Shown here: in pieces, positions 1 through 7,678 of the stretch
Numbering within the stretch: position 1 is the stretch's first letter
Layout of the letters: every line of letters starts with the position of its first letter
Assembly (NCBI GenBank): GCA_001298575.1
Contig: LJCV01000055.1
Span: 186,001-250,000 of the forward strand
Origin: Actinobacteria bacterium OK074
Lineage (GTDB): Bacteria; Actinomycetota; Actinomycetes; Streptomycetales; Streptomycetaceae
Direction of reading: 5' to 3'
DNA: 64,000 bases
The notes under the pieces: generated by a model
Seen by the model: the letters and a program-made list of their open reading frames with translations, nothing else
Told to the model about the DNA's origin: nothing
Databases searched by the model: none
Position numbers and translations under genes: made by a program

Positions 1-2036
1 CGCTCGGTGAGCAGCCGGTGCACCTCGACGACGGCGGCGAGGGCTTCCGGCCCGGTGCCGTCGGAGAGCCGGTCGGCCGCGGCGCGCACGGCGTCGACGA
101 CGTCCCGCAGGTCGTCGTGCTCGGCCGCGAAACGATGGATGAGCGCCTCCGTGGCGGGCTGGAGCACCGGCCGTACCGCCTTGCCGACCCGCAGCGCCCG
201 CAGGGCGTTGAGGATGACCGCGGCGTCGATGCCCTCCTGCAACAGGGCACCGGCGGCCGGCGGCAGCAGGCCGAAGGCGGCCGCGGCCATGGCGGCGAGC
301 GACATCAGCATGCCGCCGAGCGCGCTCTGCACGGCGATGCTCCGGGTGCGTACGGCGATGGCGACGGCGTCGGCCAGGCGGTCCACCCGGTCGGTGGTGA
401 GGACGATGTCCGCGGCCTCGGAGGAGGCCGTGGCACCGCGCGCGCCCATGGCCACCCCGATGTCCGCGGCCGCCAGCGCCGGTGCGTCGTTGACGCCGTC
501 GCCCACCATCACGGTGACCGCGCGGGCCCGCTCCGCGTGGACCGCGGCGACCTTGTCGGCGGGCGTCAGCCCGGCCCGTACGTCGTCGAGACCGAGGACG
601 GCGGCGATCTCGCGGGCGGGCTCGGCCCGGTCCCCGGTGAGCATCACGAGCCGGTCGATGCCCGCCGAGCGCAGCCGGCGCAGTGTGCGCGGCGCGTCGG
701 GGCGCAGGGGATCGCGCAGCAGGACCGCGCCCACCGGGACGCCGTCGACGGTGACCCAGGCGACGGCCGCCCCGTCCAGCAGGGCGCGGTTGTCGGCCGC
801 GCGCGCCCACGGCGGCTTCCCGGCGTCGGTGTCCAGGCGGCCGACGGTCGTCCGGTGTCCCCCGACGAGACCGGCGACACCGCGCCCGGCCTCCTCGGAC
901 ACGTCCTGGGCCGTGGCGGTCTCCAGCCCGCGTTCGCGCGCGGCGTCGACGACGGCGTGCGCGAGGACGTGCGGGGAGTACTGGTCGAGCGAGGCGGCCA
1001 GGCGCAGTACGTCGGCCGGTCGCCGCCCCGGCGCCGCGACCACGTCGAGGACGTGCGGCCGGCCGCGGGTGAGCGTGCCGGTCTTGTCGAGCAGGAGGGT
1101 CCGGGCCCGGCCGAGGTTCTCCAGGGCGCCGCCGTCGCGGATCACCATGCCCAGCCGGGAGGCCCGCGAGAGCCCGGACACGATGGCCACGGGCGCCGCC
1201 AGCAGCAGGGGGCACGGCGTGGCGACCACCAGCACGGCCACCGCACGCACCGCGGAACCGCTCACCAGCCAGGCCAGTCCGGCCGCCGCCAGCGTCAGCG
1301 GGAGGAACCAGGCCGCGTAACGGTCCGCCAGCCGGACCACGGGAGCGGACTCGGCGCCCGCCTGCCGGGCCAGCCGGACGATCTCGGCGTAGGTGCTGTC
1401 CTGCTCGGTCGCCGAGGCCCGCAGCTCGAAGGCGTTGCCCGCGTTGACCACACCACTGCGCACCGCCTCGCCCCGCCCACGCACCACGGTCGAGGATTCG
1501 CCGGTGAGTACGGATTCGTCCAGTACGGCGTCGGCGTCGGCCACGCGTCCGTCGACCGGGACGACCTCGCCGGGGCCCACGACGAGCAGGTCACCGACGC
1601 GGACCTCGGCCAGCGCAACCGTGCGGACCGCGGAACAGGTGCGCCGCCGGGCCGTGCGCGGCGCGTGCTCCAGCAGGGCCCGCAGATCGTGCGAGGCCCG
1701 GCGCCGCGCCACGGTCTCCAGGGTGCGGCCACCGGCGAGCATGAGCGCGATCAGGGTCCCGGCCAGGTACTCCTGGACGGCCAGGGTGCCGCCGAGCGCG
1801 AGCACCGCGATCAGGTCCACGCCGGTCCGGCCGTGGCGCAGCGCGTCCAGCACCCAGCCCACGGCGGGCCCGACCGCCACGACGGTGCCCAGCCCCCAGC
1901 ACAGGTCGGCGAGACCGGGCGCCCCCACGAGACGGCAGACGCCACCCGCGGCGAGCGCCGCGGCCGTGACCGCCAGGAGCAGCGGTTCGGCTTTCGGCGG
2001 CAGGAACAGGGCGGTGGACAGACGGCGGCCTTTCAC
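1..2036 (-). CDS. P1B-type heavy-metal translocating P-type ATPase (C-terminus beyond window)
   Basis: Membrane ATPase exporting or importing a transition metal. The GTG start follows a GGAGG with about 7 nt spacing; 678 residues are visible and the protein runs off the left edge. Visible landmarks are TGES (about residues 178-181, actuator domain), the membrane motif TPCP (273-276) in place of CPC, and the phosphorylation motif DKTGTL (Asp317). There is no N-terminal CxxC metal-binding domain; the protein starts directly with hydrophobic segments. The TPCP motif is, as I recall, typical of the P1B-5 subgroup, linked to Ni/Fe, so copper or zinc specificity should not be assumed. A pair of candidate DevR-type operators lies about 95-130 nt upstream. 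CtpF, a P-type ATPase, belongs to the mycobacterial Dos regulon, which fits the neighbourhood. Confidence 0.9.
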   Translation of the reverse strand, partial: MKGRRLSTALFLPPKAEPLLLAVTAAALAAGGVCRLVGAPGLADLCWGLGTVVAVGPAVGWVLDALRHGRTGVDLIAVLALGGTLAVQEYLAGTLIALMLAGGRTLETVARRRASHDLRALLEHAPRTARRRTCSAVRTVALAEVRVGDLLVVGPGEVVPVDGRVADADAVLDESVLTGESSTVVRGRGEAVRSGVVNAGNAFELRASATEQDSTYAEIVRLARQAGAESAPVVRLADRYAAWFLPLTLAAAGLAWLVSGSAVRAVAVLVVATPCPLLLAAPVAIVSGLSRASRLGMVIRDGGALENLGRARTLLLDKTGTLTRGRPHVLDVVAAPGRRPADVLRLAASLDQYSPHVLAHAVVDAARERGLETATAQDVSEEAGRGVAGLVGGHRTTVGRLDTDAGKPPWARAADNRALLDGAAVAWVTVDGVPVGAVLLRDPLRPDAPRTLRRLRSAGIDRLVMLTGDRAEPAREIAAVLGLDDVRAGLTPADKVAAVHAERARAVTVMVGDGVNDAPALAAADIGVAMGARGATASSEAADIVLTTDRVDRLADAVAIAVRTRSIAVQSALGGMLMSLAAMAAAAFGLLPPAAGALLQEGIDAAVILNALRALRVGKAVRPVLQPATEALIHRFAAEHDDLRDVVDAVRAAADRLSDGTGPEALAAVVEVHRLLTE

Positions 2037-2130
2037 GGCTCACCTCCGGTGTCGGCGCAACGGGCGGACGGACGGCGACCGCCCGGGTATCCCCACGCTC
2101 AGCCTCGCGGCCCGGCACACCTCGGGGCGA

Positions 2131-2166
2131 GGGCCGGTCGGAGTGCGGATGAGGTCCGTCCGGCCC
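2131..2166. promoter_or_regulatory. Candidate DevR-type operator pair upstream of the P-type ATPase
   Basis: Two 14-mers matching GGGCCG-NN-CGGCCC imperfectly: GGGCCGGTCGGAGT (2131-2144) and GGTCCGTCCGGCCC (2153-2166), with starts 22 bp apart. They lie about 95-130 nt upstream of the ATPase start. Binding by the response regulator at 3414-4115 is inferred from recurrence of the motif at twelve loci. Confidence 0.5.
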
Positions 2167-2274
2167 CTGTCCGCGAGCGGCGGACCGCACCGCCCTGCCG
2201 CGGCGGCTCGTTCGCCGCCGGGTACGCCCGCGGCGGACCCGGCCGTCAACTTCCCTACCGCTGACCGTAGTTGG

Positions 2275-3278
2275 CTACGGGGCGGACTCCGTTCGGCCGC
2301 TCTCCGCCAGCACCTGACGCACCGTACGGCGGGGCGAAGGGGGTCCCTGTGGGCCGTAGCCGAGGCGCAGGATCGTCTGGGCGTGCGTGCACCGGCCGTC
2401 GACGAGCTGTGCGCGCAGGTCGGGCCACTCCAGCGCCTGGTGCAGCAGCGACGTGCGGACGCCGTGCGCGGTGGCCACCAGCAGGACGCGTTCGAGGGCC
2501 TCGCCGGCGCGCAGCCAGTCCGTCCGGCGGTCGTGGCGGGTGGACAGCACGGCGAGGGTGGGCCGCCGCTCGAAGGGGCGGGCGGCCAGCACCATCGGGT
2601 GTCGGTGGGCGCCGAAGTCCCGCATCGGCACCCGGTCCAGGGAGTCCTGCGGGCCGATCGTCTCCGGCGGCATGCCGAGCGCCTCGCCGTTCGGCGGGTG
2701 CACCCAGCGGCGGCTCTCCACGGCCCGGTCCGCGTCGGCGGTGTTGCGCCGCTCCGCCTCCCGGGTCAGCCTCAGCAGACGGTCGGCCTCCGCGGGCCTG
2801 GCGAGATCCAGCACCGCGCCCTCCGCCCGGGCCGCCGCGGCCAGTTCGGCCAGTACGGAGGCGGGCACCTGCCGGTCGGAGAACGGGAAGCGGCTGCTGT
2901 GCCGGCGCCACAGGGCGTCGTACAGCAGCGGTTCCGCGGACGGCCGTACGGCATCGGCGAGCCGTACGGTCGCCAGCAGGTCCGGTTCGTCGGGCCGGGG
3001 CAGCAGCCGGGTCACGGGCCGCAGGCCGCAGTGGGCGACCGCGAGCCGCAGGTTGAGCAGCGCGCAGCCGACCGAGACGTACAGGGCGCGGCCGGACGGA
3101 TCGGCGTTCCGCAGGCCGCGTTCCGCAGGCCGCGTTCCGCGACGGCCCGGATCTCCAGCGTCACCGTGTCCGGGTCGAGCCGGAACCGCCACGGCTGGGT
3201 GTTGTGGATCGAGGGCGCGGCGACGGACGCCGCGATCAGCGTCTCCAGGGCCGGGACGTCGAGCACCGTGGTGGACAT
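2275..3278 (-). pseudogene. Acg-family nitroreductase-like protein, frameshifted by a 14-bp tandem duplication
   Basis: Putative FMN-dependent nitroreductase of the Acg/Rv3131 type (Dos-regulon proteins in mycobacteria). The ATG at 3278 follows an AGGAG. The first ~53 residues contain the hallmark APSIHNTQPWRF, then the frame breaks at about 3104-3140. The rest continues in another frame from ADPSGRALYVSVGCALLNL to the TAG at 2275. At the break a 14-bp unit is present in 2.6 copies; removing one copy restores a single ~329-codon frame through AERGLRNADPSG. So the gene as given is broken by one duplication event (or a sequence error), with the remainder intact. Candidate DevR-type sites lie upstream at 3315-3402. 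Its reading frame downstream of the break shows no other damage, suggesting recent inactivation or a reversible state. Confidence 0.85.
3104..3140. repeat. 14-bp tandem repeat (2.6 copies) causing the nitroreductase frameshift
   Basis: Unit GCGTTCCGCAGGCC occurs at 3104-3117 and 3118-3131, followed by a 9-nt partial copy to 3140. Because 14 is not a multiple of 3, the extra copy shifts the reading frame of the nitroreductase-like gene. Confidence 0.95.
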
Positions 3279-3314
3279 GAGGTCTCCTCCCCGCCCCGCG
3301 CCCAAGAGGCGGCC

Positions 3315-3402
3315 GGGCCGTTCGGTGTTCCTGCCCAGGGTGGTGGCACGGCGGGCGCCGGGGGAGGGGCCGGACGGCCCCGGGGGCCCGGCGGACGGGC
3401 CC
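3315..3402. promoter_or_regulatory. Candidate DevR-type operators upstream of the nitroreductase gene
   Basis: GGGCCGTTCGGTGT (3315-3328), GGGCCGGACGGCCC (3367-3380, a strong near-palindrome) and CGGCGGACGGGCCC (3389-3402, weaker). The last two have starts 22 bp apart. They lie 37-124 nt upstream of the nitroreductase start and just beyond the 3' end of the response regulator gene. Confidence 0.5.
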
Positions 3403-3413
3403 CGGTGTGCGGG

Positions 3414-4115
3414 TCAGCCGCCGGGCCGCTCACCGGACTCGGGCTGCTCCAGGTGGGAGGCGAGGACGGCCGCCTGCACCCGGCGCTGGACGCCCAGCTT
3501 GGCCAGCAGCCGGGAGATGTGGTTCTTGACGGTCTTCTCGGAGAGGTAGAGCCGCTTGCCGATCTCGCGGTTGGTGAGCCCGTCCCCGATCAGCGCGAGG
3601 ATCTCCCGCTCGCGGGAGGACAGGCTCGCCAGTTCGGGCGCGACCGTCGGCGCCGCGACCGGCTCGGCCCGCAGGGAGCGCATCAGCCGGGCCGTCGTCG
3701 CCGGGTCGAGCATCGACTGGCCGGAGGCGACGGTACGGACCGCCGAGACCAGGTCGGAGCCCTTGATCTGCTTGAGCACATAGCCCGACGCCCCGGCCAT
3801 GATCGCGTCGAGCAGGGCGTCCTCGTCGTCGAACGAGGTCAGCATCAGCACGGCCAACTCCGGCATGCGGTCCCGCAGTTCGCGGCAGACGGTGATGCCG
3901 TCGCCGTCGGGCAGGCGTACGTCCAGGACGGCGACGTGCGGCCGCACGGCCGGGGCCCGCACCAGCGCGTGGGCGACGTTCTCGGCGTCGCCGACCACCG
4001 AGATGTCCGGCTCGGCGTCCAGCAGGTCGGACAGACCGCGGCGGACGACCTCGTGGTCGTCCAGCAGGAAGACACGGATCGGGTCCTGCGCGCTGAAGGT
4101 GCGTGGCTCGGTCAT
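3414..4115 (-). CDS. DosR/DevR-like NarL-family response regulator
   Basis: Two-component response regulator of 233 residues. The receiver domain (about 13-130) has the acidic pair D19/D20, phospho-acceptor D65 in VAVLDVRLPDG, the switch Thr in LTSF and the conserved Lys in YVLKQIKG. A LuxR-type HTH (about 170-225) reads LSEKTVKNHISRLLAKLGVQ, very close to the DNA-binding helix region of mycobacterial DosR. The start is the ATG at 4115. It is divergent from an Rv1733c-like gene, with three candidate operator 14-mers between them, so it probably autoregulates. No sensor kinase of the DosS/DosT type is present in the window; it must lie elsewhere. It is the obvious candidate regulator for the surrounding island. 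Assignment as DevR-like rests on the HTH sequence and gene context. Confidence 0.88.
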   Translation of the reverse strand: MTEPRTFSAQDPIRVFLLDDHEVVRRGLSDLLDAEPDISVVGDAENVAHALVRAPAVRPHVAVLDVRLPDGDGITVCRELRDRMPELAVLMLTSFDDEDALLDAIMAGASGYVLKQIKGSDLVSAVRTVASGQSMLDPATTARLMRSLRAEPVAAPTVAPELASLSSREREILALIGDGLTNREIGKRLYLSEKTVKNHISRLLAKLGVQRRVQAAVLASHLEQPESGERPGG

Positions 4116-4196
4116 GTCGACCCCTTGTTCCCCGGAACGTGACGGACTGCGGGCGGTCTGTAAGGAGATCATCACCCGCGCGGGCCCGGAGCACCA

Positions 4197-4264
4197 GGGC
4201 CGACCGGCCCAACCGGCGCGCGCGGTCTGTCCTGACCGGCCCCCGCGCGGTGGACCTGTGGCCC
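4197..4264. promoter_or_regulatory. Candidate DevR-type operators between the divergent regulator and membrane-protein genes
   Basis: GGGCCGACCGGCCC (4197-4210, near-perfect palindrome), GTCCTGACCGGCCC (4229-4242) and TGGACCTGTGGCCC (4251-4264), with start spacings of 32 and 22 bp. The position between divergent starts (4115 and 4339) suits joint control and autoregulation. Confidence 0.6.
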
Positions 4265-4338
4265 CTCCCGGCCGTGGCCGGCCGCTGGCACCGTCCTGCT
4301 GAGACGGACTCGACGGTGCCCGTGAAGGGGTGTGACCG

Positions 4339-4926
4339 ATGCGGAAGACCAAGCGCGTGAAGGTCCTGGGGTGGCGGTGGCGGCGCAACGAACTGCGGCG
4401 GCACAGCGACGCGGTGGAGGCGTGGATTGTCCTGGCCACCTGGGCGTTCGCGATGGCCGCGGGGGTCGTCGCGGGTGTGGCCGGTGCCCAGGCCGTGGCC
4501 CTCTCGCAGGCGCGGAGCAGCGCGGAGCGCCGGCCCGGGACCGCCGTGCTGCTGGACGGCGCGCCGAGCCGGGTGCGTGAGGTGGCCACCGGGATGTACG
4601 ACGACCACGTCAAGGCGCAGGTGCGCTGGACCGACGCGCGGGGCACCGTCCGCATCGCCACGACGGACGTGCAGGCCGGGACCGCCGTCGGCAGCACCGT
4701 CCCGGTGTGGACGGATGGGCACGGCCGCCTGGTGGGCGCACCCGTGAGCCCGGCCGAGGCGACGGCCCGCGCGGTGGTGGCCGGTACGGGCATCGCGCTG
4801 ACCGGTGGACTGTTCGTGCTGGTGGGCGGGGGACTGGTACGGCTGCGGGTGGAGCGGCGGGCCACGGACCGGTGGGGCGAGGAGTGGGCGCGGACCGGTG
4901 AACGGTGGGGGCCGAGGACCGGCTGA
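4339..4926 (+). CDS. Rv1733c-like two-helix membrane protein
   Basis: Membrane protein of 195 residues with a basic N-terminus (MRKTKRVKVLGWRWRR), a first hydrophobic helix at about 30-54, an extra-membrane domain of about 100 residues, and a second helix near 150-170 followed by a charged tail. This architecture and the sequence flavour match the conserved membrane protein family of Mycobacterium Rv1733c, a Dos-regulon antigen of unknown biochemical function. It is divergent from the DevR-like regulator with the strongest operator copy between them. Function unknown; low-oxygen induction is inferred from context. Confidence 0.75.
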   Translation: MRKTKRVKVLGWRWRRNELRRHSDAVEAWIVLATWAFAMAAGVVAGVAGAQAVALSQARSSAERRPGTAVLLDGAPSRVREVATGMYDDHVKAQVRWTDARGTVRIATTDVQAGTAVGSTVPVWTDGHGRLVGAPVSPAEATARAVVAGTGIALTGGLFVLVGGGLVRLRVERRATDRWGEEWARTGERWGPRTG

Positions 4927-5094
4927 GACGCCGTTGCCTCGTCGGTGGCCGGTGGCCGGCGGGGCAACGGCTTGTTTTCGTCGTCGTTGCCTCGGCTTCG
5001 GCCGGGCTCGCTTCGCCTCGTGGCGAGCTCGGGGCCGTCGAGCCCGAACTCCCCTGTGGGCGCGTGCGGTTGGCCCTGTCCCCCGAGCGGCCAT

Positions 5095-5129
5095 GGGCCA
5101 CCCGGCCCGCGGACCGGGCCGTCCGGCGC
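5095..5129. promoter_or_regulatory. Candidate DevR-type operator pair upstream of the small membrane protein and arcC
   Basis: GGGCCACCCGGCCC (5095-5108) and GGGCCGTCCGGCGC (5116-5129), with starts 21 bp apart, about 95-130 nt upstream of the small membrane protein gene at 5224. Confidence 0.5.
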
Positions 5130-5223
5130 CCCGGGGGAGCCCTTCGGCACCCTGCGCCACGGGGCGCCCGGCGGTTCGATGGAACCGGTAAGAGGCACTC
5201 GGCGGACAGAGGGGGTGAACACC

Positions 5224-5424
5224 GTGGGCACGACCCTGACACCGGAGTTCTGGAGGCTGTTCGCGGTCCTGCTGGTGATCGCGACCGCGGCCACCGTCGT
5301 GCTCAGCGCCGCGTTCGACGCGCTGGTGCTGCGGATACGGGCCCGCCGGACACCGCGGCCGCCGCAGATCACGCGGGTGGTCCGGACGGCGCGGCCGGCA
5401 CAACGGACTCCCGTCCACCACTGA
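5224..5424 (+). CDS. Small single-helix membrane protein, unknown function
   Basis: Predicted 66-residue protein from a GTG that follows GAGGGGG with about 8 nt spacing; a GTG nine nucleotides upstream is too close to that site. Residues about 10-32 (FWRLFAVLLVIATAATVVLSA) form one hydrophobic segment, followed by a strongly basic proline-rich tail. It lies 34 nt upstream of the carbamate kinase start and is probably cotranscribed with it. No family recognised. Confidence 0.55.
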   Translation: MGTTLTPEFWRLFAVLLVIATAATVVLSAAFDALVLRIRARRTPRPPQITRVVRTARPAQRTPVHH

Positions 5425-5458
5425 CACCGTTCGCGAAGTCGAAGTGAAGGGTCCCACC

Positions 5459-6385
5459 ATGCGCATCGTCGTCGCACTCGGCGGCAACGCCCTCCTGCAC
5501 CGGGGCGAGCCGCCCGAGGCGGACGTCCAGCGGGCGAACGCCGTCCGGGTCGCCACCGCGCTGGCCCTGCTCGCCCACGAGCACGAACTCGTGATCACGC
5601 ACGGCGACGCGGCCCAGGTCGGACTGCTGGCCGCGGAGAACACGGCCGACGACCCGGAGCCGAGCGCCCCGTGCCCGCTGGACCTGCGCGGAGCCCGGAC
5701 CCAGGGTCTGGTCGGCTCCCTCCTGGCCTGCGCCCTCCACGACGCCATGCCCGGCCGCCGGGTGGCCGCGCTGGTCACCCACACCCTGGTGCGCGGCGAC
5801 GACCCGGCCTTCGACCGGGCCACGACGTTCGTGGGGCAGGCGTACCCCCGGGACCCGGCCCGCTCGCTCGCCCGCAGGTACGGCTGGCACATGGCCCAGG
5901 ACATCGGGGGCTGGCGGCGCGTGGTCCCCTCGCCGGATCCCGAACGGATCCTGGAGACCGAGACCGTCAGCACGCTCGTCGACGCCGGCACCCTGGTCGT
6001 CTGCGCGGGCGACGGAGGGGTCCCCGTGGTGGCCGACCCGGTCACCGGCGCGCTGCGCCGCGTCGAGGCGGCCGTCGACAAGGACCTCACGGCGGCCCTG
6101 CTCGCCGAGGACCTCAAGGCCGACTTCCTGCTCGTCCTCACCGACGTCCCGAACATCTACGCCGACTACGCCACCCCGCACCGCCGCCCCCCCCTCGACG
6201 CCACCCCCGCCGACCTGCGCGGGGCCCACTACCCGGCCGCCTCGATGGGCCCCAAGGCCGAGGCCGCCGCCCGGTTCGTCGAACGGACCGGCGGGCTGGC
6301 GGCGATCGGTGCGCTGGACGCCGCGTACGACATCGTGCACGGCCGCTCCGGGACCCTGGTGCGGCCGGATCTGCCCGAAAGCTAG
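5459..6385 (+). CDS. arcC: Carbamate kinase
   Basis: Cytoplasmic enzyme interconverting carbamoyl phosphate + ADP and carbamate + ATP, the ATP-yielding last step of anaerobic arginine fermentation. 308 residues, the usual family length. The amino-acid kinase motifs are visible: LGGNALLHRG at the N-terminus, VEAAVDKDLTAALLAEDL in the middle and the SMGPK nucleotide-binding motif near residue 263. Start is the ATG preceded by GAAGGG. No arginine deiminase or ornithine carbamoyltransferase gene is nearby, so carbamoyl phosphate must come from genes elsewhere. Context suggests energy supply at low oxygen. Confidence 0.93.
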   Translation: MRIVVALGGNALLHRGEPPEADVQRANAVRVATALALLAHEHELVITHGDAAQVGLLAAENTADDPEPSAPCPLDLRGARTQGLVGSLLACALHDAMPGRRVAALVTHTLVRGDDPAFDRATTFVGQAYPRDPARSLARRYGWHMAQDIGGWRRVVPSPDPERILETETVSTLVDAGTLVVCAGDGGVPVVADPVTGALRRVEAAVDKDLTAALLAEDLKADFLLVLTDVPNIYADYATPHRRPPLDATPADLRGAHYPAASMGPKAEAAARFVERTGGLAAIGALDAAYDIVHGRSGTLVRPDLPES

Positions 6386-6474
6386 GGGCAGTTGGCCGGG
6401 CCTGTTGCCCAACGTCCGGGCGCCGATGCCGGTCCGGCCGAGGCGCAGCCGGAGGGTGTCGGGGAAGTCGTTGT

Positions 6475-6639
6475 TCATGGCGAAGTTCTGGCTGAGTTCA
6501 CCGCGATGCGGACCGAGAGGTCGCTGAACCGCTTCGACCAGCAGGAGCCCGCGGTCTTCGGCGTGACGTCACTCTTCGCGACAGCCGGCGTGAGTTCGCA
6601 CCACGCCGAACCGAAGCGGAACTCCGCCGTGTTGGCCAT
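6475..6639 (-). CDS. Doubtful short ORF in the arcC-doxX interval
   Basis: The interval 6386-6903 (518 nt) has no convincing gene. The best candidate is a minus-strand frame from the ATG at 6639 giving about 54 residues (MANTAEFRFGSAWCELTP...) and stopping in an ATGA overlap with another minus-strand ATG at 6478. The second frame reads on as MNNDFPDTLRLRLGRTGIG, then antisense through arcC. Together they could be the remnant of one small gene with a frameshift near 6478. No family recognised; coding status uncertain. Confidence 0.2.
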   Translation of the reverse strand: MANTAEFRFGSAWCELTPAVAKSDVTPKTAGSCWSKRFSDLSVRIAVNSARTSP

Positions 6640-6748
6640 TGTTTTGACGCCCACGTGTGACGCGAGGGCCTGTTCGCACCCCACCGCCGAGCCGTCCGCG
6701 CAGGCTCGGCCCAACACCCGTTGCCCGCCCGGGACCTCCGGCTCCGAT

Positions 6749-6784
6749 GGGCCAACAGGCCCTGTGGAAGGGGTCGTTCAGCCC
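6749..6784. promoter_or_regulatory. Candidate DevR-type operator pair upstream of the DoxX-like gene
   Basis: GGGCCAACAGGCCC (6749-6762) and GGGTCGTTCAGCCC (6771-6784), with starts exactly 22 bp apart, 120-155 nt upstream of the DoxX-like start. Confidence 0.5.
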
Positions 6785-6903
6785 GGCGGCGGCGGACCAT
6801 CGGCATCCGGTGGCGGACGGCGCGGCGGCACCAGAGTGAGTGGTGCAAGGAACGCAACGCCCCGGCACGGAGAACGCCCCGACCCATCGAAGGGATCACG
6901 ATC

Positions 6904-7527
6904 ATGGCCATGCACGAGCACCCCCACCGGAGTCTCGGGTTCCACCTGCCCGCGTTCCGCAGGAACCAGGTCGCGTCCGACGGCGCCGAGACGTCCGTCG
7001 CCACCGCGACCACCGTGCGGGCCTACGCCTTCGCGTCGCTACGCCTGCTCACCGGTTTCGTGTTCCTGTGGGCGTTCCTGGACAAGACGTTCGGCTTCGG
7101 TTACGCCACTCCGTCCGGCAAGGGCTGGATCGACGGCGGCTCGCCCACCAAGGGCTTCCTGAGCGGAGTGGCCGCGGGACCGATGGAGTCCACCTTCCAC
7201 TCCTGGGCCGGTGACACCTGGGCGAACTGGCTGTTCATGCTCGGTCTGCTCGGTATCGGCCTCGCCCTGGTCGGCGGCATCGCGCTGCGGTTCGCCGCCC
7301 TCGCGGGCACCGCGATGATGGCGCTGATGTGGATCGCGGAGTGGCCGCCGGCCAAGCACCTCTCCGACGGGTCGCTGAGCATGTCGGCCAACCCGTTCGC
7401 GGACTACCACCTCGTCTACGCCGTCGTCCTCATCGCCCTGGCCGCCGCCTCCGCGGGGGACACCCTCGGCCTCGGCCGGCTCTGGGCCAAGCTGCCGTTC
7501 GTCAGCCGCAACCACTGGTTGCGCTGA
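6904..7527 (+). CDS. DoxX-like integral membrane protein
   Basis: 207 residues. A cytoplasmic N-terminus of about 45 residues is followed by four hydrophobic segments (about 45-63, 108-128, 132-150 and 170-185), the layout of the DoxX/quinol-oxidase-subunit-like family. Such proteins are membrane-bound and often tied to redox or quinone chemistry, but the precise role is unknown. The start ATG is preceded by GAAGGG at 10-11 nt. It is followed after 151 nt by the universal stress/alcohol dehydrogenase operon, which has its own candidate operators. Confidence 0.8.
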   Translation: MAMHEHPHRSLGFHLPAFRRNQVASDGAETSVATATTVRAYAFASLRLLTGFVFLWAFLDKTFGFGYATPSGKGWIDGGSPTKGFLSGVAAGPMESTFHSWAGDTWANWLFMLGLLGIGLALVGGIALRFAALAGTAMMALMWIAEWPPAKHLSDGSLSMSANPFADYHLVYAVVLIALAAASAGDTLGLGRLWAKLPFVSRNHWLR

Positions 7528-7583
7528 CTGCGGGAGGCACGGCGGGCTCTCCTGCGAGGGTCCGCCGTGTACGGCTGCCCGTT

Positions 7584-7617
7584 GGGCCGGTCGGTCCCCC
7601 TCGGGGACCTGCGGCCC
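7584..7617. promoter_or_regulatory. Candidate DevR-type operator pair upstream of the USP-adh operon
   Basis: GGGCCGGTCGGTCC (7584-7597) and GGGACCTGCGGCCC (7604-7617), with starts 20 bp apart, 60-95 nt upstream of the universal stress protein at 7679. Confidence 0.5.
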
Positions 7618-7678
7618 CTGTGGCGGGGGCCTTCGCCGCACGACGCTGGAATCAGACACCTGTTCAGGAGGAAGAACC

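Noticed and set aside
18..2264. Plus-strand frames opposite the P-type ATPase
   Set aside because: Gly/Arg-rich shadow; the minus strand has TGES, TPCP and DKTGTL.
7603..7618. Separate terminator hairpin GGGGACC…GGCCCC before the USP gene
   Set aside because: Short stem, and its form and spacing match the recurrent operator element better.
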